Below are positions 1-7,995 of a stretch of 26,285 nucleotides of DNA, in pieces. The translations under genes were made by a program, and so were the position numbers. The stretch covers positions 1 through 26,285 of the forward strand of contig CAJKDU010000034.1 of the NCBI GenBank assembly GCA_905198745.1, given 5' to 3'. Each line of letters starts with the position of its first letter. Position 1 is the first letter of the stretch. The notes beneath the pieces were generated by a model that did no database searches, was not told the origin of the DNA, and was given only the letters and a program-made list of their open reading frames with translations. This stretch comes from an uncultured Prevotella sp. Lineage in GTDB: Bacteria; Bacteroidota; Bacteroidia; Bacteroidales; Bacteroidaceae.

Positions 1-193
1 GGATTGGAGCGCTTGTCGCTCAGACAGATAACCTCTTTTTGCGACTACTCCCAAAACAGGCCCTAAAAAGTGTGACACCCCAGAAAGCCAGGGAGTACCC
101 CTGCCAAACTGTTGCCGAAAAAGGGCAAAAAGCGGAGTTGGAGAGGGAAAAGCGCGTTAATTCAGTGTTAAACGGTCACGATTGCACACAAAA

Positions 194-256
194 AGTCGGG
201 TAGAAAAAAAACACTTTTTCTCTCGACTATGGCAAGAACTATCCATCGCCGAGAGA
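194..256 (+). other. Two overlapping, mutually exclusive hairpins
   Basis: Hairpin A pairs AGTCG (194-198) with CGACT (224-228) and AGAAAAA (202-208) with TTTTTCT (215-221). Hairpin B pairs 219-232 (TCTCTCGACTATGG) with 243-256 (CCATCGCCGAGAGA), 12 of 14 positions matching, around a 10-nt loop. The two share bases 219-228, so only one can form at a time. This resembles an attenuator or a decayed terminator, but no gene follows closely (the next start is at 562), so the role is unknown. Confidence 0.35.
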
Positions 257-482
257 AAACTTTCATTTTACCCCGAAGTTATTGCTCACGTTAAAAATGT
301 AACGCTAACGAATGTTAACGCACGTTTTCCACTTGCAGACACCACGCACATTTAGACTTTCTGTCCGCCTACACATACGACCCCAAGCCGCCAACCATGG
401 ACGGCAACCCGAACCGAAGAACCACATTCCACCCCATAGAACCCCATTGGCACCACCCTACCCGCCATGCAAACCCGCACCC

Positions 483-519
483 GGAATAAAAAATAAAAAC
501 GAGTTTTATTTTTTATTCC
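483..519. promoter_or_regulatory. Perfect 16-bp A/T palindrome upstream of the cyuA promoter
   Basis: GGAATAAAAAATAAAA (483-498) and its exact reverse complement (504-519) flank a 5-nt loop, ACGAG. The right arm ends 12 bases before the -7 box at 532, so the palindrome covers the place where the -33 element should be. Position and symmetry suggest an operator. A weak AT hairpin is the alternative. Confidence 0.5.
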
Positions 520-531
520 ACCCATTTGCAC

Positions 532-539
532 TACCTTTG
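532..539 (+). promoter_or_regulatory. Bacteroidetes -7 box (TACCTTTG) for the cysteine desulfidase gene
   Basis: TACCTTTG matches the Bacteroidetes consensus TAnnTTTG and would give a leader of about 16 nt before the ATG at 562. It lies inside ATTTGC (524-529) ... GCAAAT (543-548), an inverted repeat also present at the murF-alr promoter. Confidence 0.7.
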
Positions 540-561
540 CAGGCAAATACACCAAAACAAA

Positions 562-1851
562 ATGTTAGAACAAGCTACAAGAGAGCGCATCATCGCCCTC
601 ATCAACAAAGAAGTGGTGCCTGCCATCGGCTGCACCGAACCCATGGCCGTGGCACTCTGCACCGCCAAGGCCGCCACAGTGCTGGGCAAGAAGCCCGAAA
701 ACATCAACGTGTTCCTCAGTCCCAACATGCTCAAAAACGCCATGGGCGTGGGCATACCGGGCACAGGCATGATAGGACTGCCCATAGCCATCGCACTGGG
801 CGCACTCGTGGGCAAACCCGAATACGAGTTGGAAGTGCTCAAGGACCTCACACCCGACACCCTCGAAGAGGGAAAACAATATATCAAGGGCGACCACATC
901 GACGTGAAGCTCAAGGACGGCATCACCGAGAAGCTCTATATAGAAGTGACGTGCGAGGCTGACGGCGAAAGCGCCACAGCCATCATTGCCGGCGGACACA
1001 CCAACATCGTGTATGTGGAGAAAAACGGCAACGTGGAACTCGACCGCCGCACCGCAGGCAGCAGCGAGGAGGAAAGCGACGACATCAAACTCAACCTCCA
1101 GCTGGTGTACGACTTCGCCATGACCACACCCGTGGACGAAATAAGATTCATCCTCAAGACCAAGGAATACAACCTGCGCGCCGCCAAGGAGTCGCTCAAG
1201 GGCAACTACGGCCACTGTCTGGGCAAGACCATGGACCGCCCACTGAGCCACGGCATCTTCGGCAACAGCATCTTCTCGCACATCATCGCCCGCACCGCAT
1301 CGGCCACCGACGCCCGCATGGGCGGAGCCATGATTCCGGTGATGAGCAACAGCGGCAGCGGCAACCAGGGCATCTGCGCCACCAACCCCGTGGCAGTGTA
1401 TGCCGAGGAGAACGAGAACACCGAGGAGGAACTCATCCGCGCACTCACCCTGAGCCACCTCACCGCCATCTACATCAAGCAGAGCCTGGGCAAACTCTCG
1501 GCTCTCTGCGGATGCGTGGTGGCAAGCATCGGCAGCAGCTGCGGCATCACCTACCTCATGGGCGGCGACTACGAGAAGATCTGCCACTCGGTGAAGAACA
1601 TGATTGCCAACCTCACGGGCATGATCTGCGACGGCGCCAAGCCCAGCTGCGCACTGAAGATATGCTCGGGCGTAAGCACAGCCCTGCTCTCGGCACTGCT
1701 CTCCATGGAGGGACGCTGCGTGACCTCGACAGAGGGCATCATAGAGAACGACGTGGACCGCTGCATACACAACCTCACCTCAATCGGTGCCGACGCCATG
1801 CGCACCACCGACGACCACGTGCTCAGCATCATGACGCACAAGCAGTGCTGA
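562..1851 (+). CDS. cyuA: L-cysteine desulfidase / serine dehydratase alpha-like protein (UPF0597, CyuA/YhaM family)
   Basis: The 429-residue product matches the UPF0597 family (E. coli CyuA, formerly YhaM; archaeal CdsB) over its full length. Members are cytosolic iron-sulfur enzymes that split L-cysteine to pyruvate, ammonia and sulfide, and some act on serine. Visible landmarks are GCTEP with Cys24, the glycine-rich PGTGM stretch, GGHTNIV, SGSGNQGI, and a cluster Cys316, Cys318, Cys327. Cys24 with that cluster is the likely [4Fe-4S] ligand set. I chose the ATG at 562 because the -7 box lies at 532-539, which rules out the upstream in-frame ATG at 526. The gene is monocistronic: the next gene is convergent and a terminator follows. 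Family assignment is secure; the substrate is inferred, as no transporter or cysteine regulator lies nearby. Confidence 0.88.
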   Translation: MLEQATRERIIALINKEVVPAIGCTEPMAVALCTAKAATVLGKKPENINVFLSPNMLKNAMGVGIPGTGMIGLPIAIALGALVGKPEYELEVLKDLTPDTLEEGKQYIKGDHIDVKLKDGITEKLYIEVTCEADGESATAIIAGGHTNIVYVEKNGNVELDRRTAGSSEEESDDIKLNLQLVYDFAMTTPVDEIRFILKTKEYNLRAAKESLKGNYGHCLGKTMDRPLSHGIFGNSIFSHIIARTASATDARMGGAMIPVMSNSGSGNQGICATNPVAVYAEENENTEEELIRALTLSHLTAIYIKQSLGKLSALCGCVVASIGSSCGITYLMGGDYEKICHSVKNMIANLTGMICDGAKPSCALKICSGVSTALLSALLSMEGRCVTSTEGIIENDVDRCIHNLTSIGADAMRTTDDHVLSIMTHKQC

Positions 1852-1878
1852 CAACGCATACAACCAATAGAGAGATAG

Positions 1879-1922
1879 AAGGCGGGATTGCATACGAAGG
1901 TTATGCGATTCCGCCTTTTTCG
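1879..1922 (+). terminator. Hairpin terminator after cyuA
   Basis: A 16-bp stem (1879-1894 with 1902-1917, two G-U pairs) closes a 7-nt loop and runs into TTTTT. It overlaps the last codons of the convergent gene, whose stop is at 1901-1903. The T-run is present only for the + strand. Confidence 0.8.
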
Positions 1923-2383
1923 TCGAGATACTCGGCAAAGATGCGCGCCGCACACTCCACCTTGGCTGCACAGGGACGCGTCTTGTAGTACTCTGCCGTG
2001 CGCTCCGAAGCCACATAGCTGGAGTGGGCCTTCTCGTAGCCCTTCAGGCCCAGCAGTTCGGCACACACCACGGAGCCGTTCTGCTCCTTGAACCGGGCAA
2101 GAAGCTCCTGCACCACCTTGTAGCAGGCCGACTTGCCCTCACGGTCGGCACCCTCGGTCTGGCCGCAATCGAGTCCGGCAAGGATGACCAAGCCCGACAC
2201 GGCACCGCACATCATGCGCAGTCTGCCCACTCCGCCGCCGAAGCCGGCACCCACACGCTTGGCCGTCAAGTCGTCCATGCCATAGAGGTCGGCAAAGGCA
2301 GCCACCACCGACTGGCAGCAGCCGTAGCCCTGCATAAAGTTGTCTACCGCACGATGCACTCGTGCCTCAAGTTCCTGTTTCAT
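1901..2383 (-). CDS. C_GCAxxG_C_C family redox-type protein
   Basis: This 160-residue protein fits the C_GCAxxG_C_C family (PF09719), small cytosolic proteins with a conserved cysteine pattern and unproven function, thought to be redox-active or to bind metal or a cluster. In this copy the cysteine motifs are GYGCCQS (Cys22, Cys23), MMCGAVSG (Cys59), VVCAELLG (Cys107) and Cys138 with Cys144. The glycine-rich GAGFGGGVGRL segment (residues 45-55) is also typical. The ATG at 2381-2383 is preceded on the minus strand by TAACTTTG at 2415-2422. The gene stands alone and converges on the cysteine desulfidase. A link to cysteine or sulfide metabolism is possible from position only. Confidence 0.82.
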   Translation of the reverse strand: MKQELEARVHRAVDNFMQGYGCCQSVVAAFADLYGMDDLTAKRVGAGFGGGVGRLRMMCGAVSGLVILAGLDCGQTEGADREGKSACYKVVQELLARFKEQNGSVVCAELLGLKGYEKAHSSYVASERTAEYYKTRPCAAKVECAARIFAEYLDEKGGIA

Positions 2384-2414
2384 GATTCGTTCGCTTAAAA
2401 GTTATTAATGCCGG

Positions 2415-2446
2415 CAAAGTTACGGCAACAGTCCTTAGCAGGCAAA
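2415..2446 (-). promoter_or_regulatory. Promoter of the C_GCAxxG_C_C gene
   Basis: On the minus strand TTTG (2443-2446) is followed after 20 bases by TAACTTTG (2415-2422), a full Bacteroidetes -33/-7 pair. The start codon lies about 30 bases downstream. Confidence 0.7.
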
Positions 2447-2486
2447 TAAATACAGGAAAATGTATGGTAGTTTCGGAATTTTTTTG

Positions 2487-2494
2487 TAAATTTG
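2487..2494 (+). promoter_or_regulatory. Bacteroidetes -7 box (TAAATTTG) for the CE7-type esterase
   Basis: TAAATTTG lies 30 bases before the ATG at 2525. GTTTCGGAATTTT (2470-2482), just upstream, is an exact 13-base match to the block in front of the nrdJ promoter (16368-16380). Confidence 0.6.
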
Positions 2495-2524
2495 TAGCAG
2501 AAAACAATCAAGGAAATAACCAAC

Positions 2525-3835
2525 ATGAAAAAGATTCTATTTATCTGCCTGATGGCTCTTGCCTGGGGCATGCAAGCCAAGGCGGGCAACTATCCCGACC
2601 GGAGCGACTACCTGTGGATGACCGTGCCCGACCACGCCAACTGGCTCTACAAGACGGGCGAAAACGCCAACATCGAAATCCAGTTCTACAAATACGGCAT
2701 TCCACGAGACGCCAAGGTGAGCTACGAGATAGCCGACGACATGCTCGAGGCTGACAAGCGCGGCACCGTGAACCTGAAGAACGGACGCGCCACACTCAAC
2801 ATGGGCTCGCGCAAGACACCCGGCTTCCGCGACCTTAGGCTCACCGCCACCGTGGACGGCAAGACCTACAGCCACCACGTGAAGGTGGGATTCTCCGTGG
2901 GCGACATACGGCCCTTCACACAGGAGCCCAAGGACTTCATGGACTTCTGGAAGGCCAACGTGAAGGATATGGAGCAGACACCGCTGCAATACACCAAGGA
3001 GATGGCCAAGGAATACTGCACCGACAAGGTGGACTGCTACCTGGTGAAGCTCCAGGTGAACCGACAGGGACAAAGCATCTATGCCTACCTCTTCTACCCC
3101 AAGAACGCCAAGAAGGGCAGCTGTCCCGTGGTGCTCTGCCCGCCGGGTGCCGGCATCAAGACCATCAAGGAACCCCTGCGCCACAAATACTATGCCGAGA
3201 ACGGATGCGTGCGCATGGAAATGGAAATACACGGACTCGACCCACGGTTGCCGCAGGAGACATTCAAGGACATCAGCACGGCTTTCAACGGAAGAGAGAA
3301 CGGATACCTGGAGAACGGACTCAGCAACCGCGACAACTACTACATGAAGCGTGTCTACCTCGCGCTGGTGCGCGCCATCGACCTGCTCACCTCGCTGCCT
3401 GAATGGGACGGCAAGAACGTCATCGTGCAGGGCGGCAGCCAGGGCGGCGCACTGAGCATCATAGCCGCCGGACTGGACAGCCGCGTGACGCAATGCGTGG
3501 CCAACCACCCTGCCCTGAGCGACATGGCTGCCTACAGCGTGAAAGGACGCACAGGCGGCTATCCGCACTTCAACAGGATTCCGGGCACGCTCACACCCGA
3601 GAAGATCAAGACCATGGCATACTACGACGTGGTGAACTTTGCCCGCCACGTGAAGTGCGACACCTACATGACCTGGGGCTACAACGACAACGCCTGTCCG
3701 CCAACCACCAGCTATGCCGTGTGGAACACACTGAACTGCCCCAAGGAGGCTCTGCTCACTCCCATCAACGAGCACTGGACTTCGGAGGCTACCGAGCGCG
3801 GACATCTCGACTGGATTCTGAAGCATCTCAAATAG
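2525..3835 (+). CDS. Secreted acetyl xylan esterase-like (AXE1/CE7) hydrolase
   Basis: The 436-residue product starts with a signal peptide (about residues 1-21, hydrophobic core after MKK, likely cut after MQAKA). Residues about 25-130 form a beta-rich N-terminal region and residues about 135-436 an alpha/beta hydrolase of the AXE1 (PF05448) type. The nucleophile elbow is GGSQGG with Ser305; Asp388 (YNDNACPP) and His427 (ERGHLDW) complete the likely triad. CE7 enzymes remove acetyl groups from xylan fragments and other small acetylated compounds; here it would act in the periplasm or outside the cell. There are no neighbouring glycan genes, so the substrate is inferred from family only. Gene orientation and two flanking promoters suggest single-gene transcription. 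Another carboxylesterase specificity is possible. Confidence 0.85.
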   Translation: MKKILFICLMALAWGMQAKAGNYPDRSDYLWMTVPDHANWLYKTGENANIEIQFYKYGIPRDAKVSYEIADDMLEADKRGTVNLKNGRATLNMGSRKTPGFRDLRLTATVDGKTYSHHVKVGFSVGDIRPFTQEPKDFMDFWKANVKDMEQTPLQYTKEMAKEYCTDKVDCYLVKLQVNRQGQSIYAYLFYPKNAKKGSCPVVLCPPGAGIKTIKEPLRHKYYAENGCVRMEMEIHGLDPRLPQETFKDISTAFNGRENGYLENGLSNRDNYYMKRVYLALVRAIDLLTSLPEWDGKNVIVQGGSQGGALSIIAAGLDSRVTQCVANHPALSDMAAYSVKGRTGGYPHFNRIPGTLTPEKIKTMAYYDVVNFARHVKCDTYMTWGYNDNACPPTTSYAVWNTLNCPKEALLTPINEHWTSEATERGHLDWILKHLK

Positions 3836-3882
3836 GCAAGGAGTGCTTCGTGTGGTCAAGCTCCGGCAAGAAGCTGAAACAG

Positions 3883-3926
3883 CAGTACCCTCAATGACAG
3901 CCCCAGGGTGAGCATTGAGGGTACTG
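3883..3926. repeat. Perfect inverted repeat, 14-bp arms
   Basis: CAGTACCCTCAATG (3883-3896) and its exact reverse complement (3913-3926) surround a 16-nt loop. It starts 48 bases after the esterase stop. There is no T-run, so it is a poor rho-independent terminator. It could be an mRNA 3' stabiliser or a dispersed palindrome. Confidence 0.6.
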
Positions 3927-4040
3927 ACATCTCTCACCACATCCATCTATAAGGAATGACACCAAGAGAAGGCATTGCCTTTAGCTCATCCCCACAAGAA
4001 CAACCGCTTGAACCACCTGCTCCTCACTGCATACCATAGC

Positions 4041-4182
4041 GGGCTAAAAGCCCAGCCTGTAAACAGACCGGGGCAAGCGAAGCGACACCCTGGGTGAAGG
4101 GAGCAGAAACGACACGCCCTGCAAGGGCAAAAGTAAAAGGAAACACAGAAAGGTTGGCTTTACTTTTAACCTCACAGGGCGT
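4041..4182 (-). repeat. REP-like intergenic element downstream of luxS
   Basis: This block stacks short palindromes: GGGCT-AAA-AGCCC (4041-4053), CCCAG (4051-4055) with CTGGG (4090-4094), GCCCT-GCA-AGGGC (4116-4128), and an outer pair ACGCCCTG (4114-4121) with CAGGGCGT (4175-4182) enclosing AAAAGTAAA (4129-4137) and TTTACTTTT (4159-4167). Blocks of this style, with CCCAGGGTG and GCCCTGnAAGGGC cores, recur between genes in Bacteroidales genomes. Only one copy is in the window, so its repeat status rests on my recollection. It may also end luxS transcripts. Confidence 0.5.
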
Positions 4183-4207
4183 AATCATGAAAGAATGGCG
4201 TATCCGT

Positions 4208-4690
4208 CTATTTCTCGGGATAGGCAAGGTTCTCACGGGTAATGCAATAGAGCACCTCCTCCAGATACTTCTTAGCCTCCCAACGAGCCATGGGCAGATC
4301 GTGGAGTAACCAGTTGCCACAGTCCTGCGGAGCAGCACCGGGCACCTCGCCCTCGAAATCGGCCACGAACTTGAACGTGCGCTTCATCAGCTCCACAATG
4401 TCCTTCGACTCATAGTCGCCACGGAGCAACAGATAGTTGCCCGTGAGACATCCCATGGGGCCCCAATAGACAATACGGTCACGCCACTCCTCATCGTTGC
4501 GCAGATAAGTGGCTGCCAGATGCTCAATGGTGTGGAGAGCACCGGGATGGAGCGCAGGCTCACGGTTAGGCTCCTTCATGCGGATGTCGAAGGTGGTGAC
4601 CACCTCGCCACCCACCTCGTCCTTGCGCGACACGTAGATGCCACGCTTGAGGAGATTATGGTTGATGGTGAAACTTGGAATCTTTTTCAT
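4208..4690 (-). CDS. luxS: S-ribosylhomocysteine lyase (AI-2 synthase)
   Basis: The 160-residue product is LuxS. It splits S-ribosylhomocysteine into homocysteine and DPD, the precursor of autoinducer 2. The metal site is visible as His53 and His57 of HTIEH plus Cys124 in QDCGNW; Glu56 and Cys81 (MGCLTG) are the catalytic residues. Length is normal for the family. It follows mtnN on the same strand after 21 bases, with no promoter in between, so the two are almost surely cotranscribed. MtnN makes the substrate that LuxS uses. Signalling is not implied: the pair also simply detoxifies S-adenosylhomocysteine. Confidence 0.97.
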   Translation of the reverse strand: MKKIPSFTINHNLLKRGIYVSRKDEVGGEVVTTFDIRMKEPNREPALHPGALHTIEHLAATYLRNDEEWRDRIVYWGPMGCLTGNYLLLRGDYESKDIVELMKRTFKFVADFEGEVPGAAPQDCGNWLLHDLPMARWEAKKYLEEVLYCITRENLAYPEK

Positions 4691-4711
4691 TGCTTGATAT
4701 ATATGTTTACG

Positions 4712-5395
4712 TTAAATAGACAAGAGGAAATGGCGAGTAACGTCGAACGAGCCTTCCGCCATGCGGCTCCAGAAATCGAAATACTGCGAAGCCTTGCGGT
4801 CCTTCAAGGGCACGTCGCTGATGATGCGGAAACTCACGAAGGGCACACCATAGATGTGGCAGGTCTGGGCAATGGAGGTGCTCTCCATGTCGACAGCCAT
4901 CGCCTCGGGGAAGTGCTCGAGGATGGAGCGCATCTTCTCGCGCGAGTCGACAAACCACTCACCGCTCACGGTCAGGCCGCTCACCACATGCGTGTCGCAG
5001 TCCATGCGGAGCGCCTTGTCGACCAGCGAAGGGTCGGCAGTGAAGCGCGCAGGCATGCCGATGATCTGACCGTAGGCCACTTCCGAACCGCAGTAGGCAT
5101 CGTGGTAGGCGCAGGCCGAAGCCACCACCACATCGCCCACCTCCAGACTCGTGTCGGCACCGCCTGCACAGCCCGACGAAATAATGAGGTCGGGATGATA
5201 GGCGTGTATCATCTCCACCGCTCCCACGGCGGAGTTCACCTTGCCGATGCCGCACTGCTGCATCACGATGTCATGCTCTCCCATGCGCCCCTCCACGAAG
5301 TCGCGCCCGTTGTAACAGGCGGCGCGCTGGTCGGTGAGGAGCGATTTCAGCTGGACAAACTCCTTGTCCATAGCCACTATAATACCAATTCTCAT
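4712..5395 (-). CDS. mtnN: 5'-methylthioadenosine/S-adenosylhomocysteine nucleosidase
   Basis: The 227-residue product hydrolyses S-adenosylhomocysteine and methylthioadenosine to adenine plus the ribosyl thioether. Glu12, Glu171 (VDMES) and Asp194 (IISD) match the catalytic and ribose-binding residues of the family (Glu12, Glu174, Asp197 in E. coli), and GIGKVNSA and SSGCAGG are the expected glycine-rich strands. I set the start at the ATG at 5393-5395, since a TTG five codons upstream would add nothing conserved and the alignment begins at MRIGIIVAMDKE. It leads the mtnN-luxS unit and diverges from yfhO; a -7 box sits at 5419-5426. Confidence 0.95.
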   Translation of the reverse strand: MRIGIIVAMDKEFVQLKSLLTDQRAACYNGRDFVEGRMGEHDIVMQQCGIGKVNSAVGAVEMIHAYHPDLIISSGCAGGADTSLEVGDVVVASACAYHDAYCGSEVAYGQIIGMPARFTADPSLVDKALRMDCDTHVVSGLTVSGEWFVDSREKMRSILEHFPEAMAVDMESTSIAQTCHIYGVPFVSFRIISDVPLKDRKASQYFDFWSRMAEGSFDVTRHFLLSI

Positions 5396-5418
5396 ATTGT
5401 CAATAATCAATTAGACTG

Positions 5419-5426
5419 CAAAAATA
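5419..5426 (-). promoter_or_regulatory. Bacteroidetes -7 box (TATTTTTG) for mtnN-luxS
   Basis: TATTTTTG on the minus strand ends 23 bases before the mtnN ATG. No clear -33 TTTG is visible. Confidence 0.55.
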
Positions 5427-5469
5427 CGACATTTTCACGAATAATGAATCCTTATTCAAGCATTTTGCT

Positions 5470-5477
5470 TAATTTTG
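5470..5477 (+). promoter_or_regulatory. Bacteroidetes -7 box (TAATTTTG) for yfhO-GSCFA
   Basis: TAATTTTG lies 28 bases before the yfhO ATG in the intergenic region shared with mtnN. Confidence 0.6.
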
Positions 5478-5505
5478 CAGGAAGAATAAAATGTAATAGT
5501 ATAGA

Positions 5506-7995
5506 ATGAAGAATTTGAAACAATGGCTACCCGAGGTAGTGGTAGTCGTGCTATTTGCACTCATCTCGTTTGCCTACTTCTTCCCTGCCGACATGGACGG
5601 GAAGATTCTCTACCGACACGACAGTTCAGCCGGACGAGGACTGGGCGAGGAAACGACCGAGTTCTACCAGCGCACTGGCGAACAGTCTCGCTGGACCAAC
5701 TCCGTGTTCGGCGGCATGCCCACCTACCAGACGTCACCCTCGTACAAGAGTACGGAGGGACTGTCTGACGTGATGACCGTCTACCACCTCGGACTGCCCG
5801 AATACGTGTGGTATATATTCGCCTACCTGCTGGGCTTCTACATCCTGCTCCGCGCCTTCGACTTCCGAAGGGCGCTTGCGGTGCTGGGCTCCGTCATGTG
5901 GGCGTTCTCCAGCTACTTCCTCATCATCATCGCCGCCGGACACATCTGGAAGGTCATTGCCCTGGCCTACCTGCCGCCGATGATAGCCGGTGTGGTGCTC
6001 GCCTACAAGGGCAAGTATCTGTGGGGATTCATCGTCACAGCCATCTTCACCGCCTTTGAGGTGAAGGCCAACCATGTGCAGATGACCTACTACTACCTGT
6101 TCATCATCCTGTGCATGGTCGTGGCTTATCTCGTGGACGCCATCCGCAAGAAGCAGCTGGCACGCTTCGTCAAGGCCACCGGCGTCTGTGCCGCAGCTGC
6201 CGTGATAGGCATACTGATGAACATCAGCAACCTATACCACACATGGGAATACTCCAAGGAAAGCATGCGCGGCAAGAGTGAACTGGTGAAGAAGGCCACA
6301 GCCAACCAGACCAGCAGCGGACTGGACCGCGACTATATCACCCAGTGGAGCTACGGCATCGACGAAACCTGGACCCTGCTCATCCCCAATGCCAAGGGAG
6401 GTGCATCGGTGCCCATGGCGCAGAACAAGAAATGCCAGGAACTGGGCGACCCTATCTATGAGCAAATCTACGACCAGCTGGGACAGTACTGGGGCGACCA
6501 GCCGGGCACAAGCGGACCGGTCTATGTGGGCGCATTCGTCTGCATGCTCTTCATCCTCGGACTCTTCATCGTCAAGGGACCGGTGAAATGGGCACTGCTC
6601 GCTGCCACCATCCTGAGCATCGTGCTCTCGTGGGGACGCAACTTCATGGGACCTACCGACTTCTTCATTGACTACATTCCGATGTATGCCAAATTCCGAA
6701 CGGTAGCTTCCATCCTTGTCATCGCCGAGTTCACCATGCCCTTGCTGGCCATGCTGGCACTCAAAAGAATCATAGATGAACCTAAAGTGCTCGAAAAGAA
6801 AGAGGTCTACCTCATCGGCAGCTTTGCCGTGACGGCTGGCGCATGCGTGCTCTTTGCCACCATGCCCGGCATCTTCTTCTCCGACTTCATATCAGCCCAG
6901 GAGCACATGGCACTCTCGCAGATTCCTGCCGACCAGCTGCAGCCGCTCATGGACAACATCACCAAGGTGAGACAGGCCATCTTCAGTGCCGACTGCTGGC
7001 GCTCGTTCACCGTCATCGTCATCGGAACCATTCTCGTCTACGCCTACAAGCTCCAGTGGCTCAAGGCCAAATGGATGGTGGCAGCACTCACCGTGCTCTG
7101 CCTGGTGGACCTCTGGCAGGTGGACAAACGCTATCTCAACGACGGCATGTTCGTCAGCAAGAGCATGAGGGAACAGCCCGTGCAGAAGACTGCCACCGAC
7201 GAACAGATACTCCGCGACAAGAGTCTCGACTACAGAGTGCTCAACCTCGCCTCCAACACGTTTAACGAGAACGAGACGTCGTTCTACCACAAGAGCGTCG
7301 GCGGATACCATCCTGCCAAGTTGCGCCGCTACCAGGAAATGATCGACGCCCACATCGTACCGGAAATAAAACTGCTGGGCAATGCACTCACCACATCGGG
7401 TGGCGACCTGACATGCGTCAAGGGAGACAGTATCTGGCCCGTGCTCAACATGCTCAACACGAAATATTTCATCGTGCCACTGGGCAACGGACAGACCGTG
7501 CCCATCAAGAACATCTATGCCTTCGGCAACGGATGGTTCGTGGACAAAGTGAGCTATGTGGACAATGCCAACGAGGAAATAGCCTCCGTGGGCAAGATAG
7601 ACTTGCGCCACGAGGCGGTGGCAGACAAGAAGTTCCGGGAAGTGCTCGGCGAAAGCAAGACACAGAACAACACCTCCATCGTAAGAATAACTGCCTACCA
7701 GCCCAACAAGCTCACCTATGAGGTGAACTCCAGCAAGGGCGGCGTCGTGGTGTTCTCGGAGAACTACTATCCCGAGTGGACCGCCACCGTGGACGGACAG
7801 GATGTGCCCGTGGGACGCGTGAACTACATTCTGCGTGCCATACAGGTGAAGCCAGGCAAGCATACCGTGGTGCTGAGTTTCTACCCGAAGTCGGTAAGCG
7901 CCACAGAAACCATCGCCTATGTGGCCATGGCTGTGCTCGTCATCCTGCTCATCGCCGCCATTGTCTACGAGAGCAAGAAAAGGAAGAAAGCATGA
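5506..7995 (+). CDS. YfhO-family multi-spanning membrane protein
   Basis: This 829-residue integral membrane protein matches the YfhO family (PF09586). One N-terminal membrane segment (residues about 8-25) is followed by a periplasmic stretch, then about a dozen further helices to near residue 530, a large soluble region, and a last helix (about 803-823) before a Lys/Arg-rich tail. The soluble C-terminal part includes SENYYPEWTATVDG, a beta-sandwich motif usual in the family. YfhO proteins resemble GT-C glycosyltransferases and are linked in Gram-positives to glycosylation of lipoteichoic acid; the function in Bacteroidetes is not established. Its stop overlaps the start of the GSCFA gene (ATGA), so the two are translationally coupled and may act together on a surface glycan. 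Confidence 0.85.
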   Translation: MKNLKQWLPEVVVVVLFALISFAYFFPADMDGKILYRHDSSAGRGLGEETTEFYQRTGEQSRWTNSVFGGMPTYQTSPSYKSTEGLSDVMTVYHLGLPEYVWYIFAYLLGFYILLRAFDFRRALAVLGSVMWAFSSYFLIIIAAGHIWKVIALAYLPPMIAGVVLAYKGKYLWGFIVTAIFTAFEVKANHVQMTYYYLFIILCMVVAYLVDAIRKKQLARFVKATGVCAAAAVIGILMNISNLYHTWEYSKESMRGKSELVKKATANQTSSGLDRDYITQWSYGIDETWTLLIPNAKGGASVPMAQNKKCQELGDPIYEQIYDQLGQYWGDQPGTSGPVYVGAFVCMLFILGLFIVKGPVKWALLAATILSIVLSWGRNFMGPTDFFIDYIPMYAKFRTVASILVIAEFTMPLLAMLALKRIIDEPKVLEKKEVYLIGSFAVTAGACVLFATMPGIFFSDFISAQEHMALSQIPADQLQPLMDNITKVRQAIFSADCWRSFTVIVIGTILVYAYKLQWLKAKWMVAALTVLCLVDLWQVDKRYLNDGMFVSKSMREQPVQKTATDEQILRDKSLDYRVLNLASNTFNENETSFYHKSVGGYHPAKLRRYQEMIDAHIVPEIKLLGNALTTSGGDLTCVKGDSIWPVLNMLNTKYFIVPLGNGQTVPIKNIYAFGNGWFVDKVSYVDNANEEIASVGKIDLRHEAVADKKFREVLGESKTQNNTSIVRITAYQPNKLTYEVNSSKGGVVVFSENYYPEWTATVDGQDVPVGRVNYILRAIQVKPGKHTVVLSFYPKSVSATETIAYVAMAVLVILLIAAIVYESKKRKKA

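Larger units (their letters stand above)
1..561. other. Non-coding region before the first gene
   Basis: I find no convincing gene here. Open frames in this stretch have no recognisable protein content. It holds two overlapping inverted repeats near 194-256, three TAACG repeats at 300-320 (300-304, 306-310, 316-320), and a perfect palindrome at 483-519 just before the first promoter. The left end may be the 3' flank of a gene outside the window. Confidence 0.6.
3836..4207. other. Non-coding region with palindromic elements
   Basis: No gene is visible between the esterase and luxS, which converge. The region holds a perfect 14-bp palindrome (3883-3926) and a REP-like block (about 4041-4182). 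Confidence 0.7.

Noticed and set aside
565..1770. A long minus-strand open frame opposite the cysteine desulfidase gene, with similar ones opposite esterase, yfhO and murF-alr
   Set aside because: These are mirror frames caused by C-ending codons of the real genes. They are rich in Val, His, Gly and Ala without any known motif, and have no promoter or start context.
4094..4309. Small + strand open frame overlapping the REP-like block and the end of luxS
   Set aside because: It consists of repeat sequence and antisense luxS.
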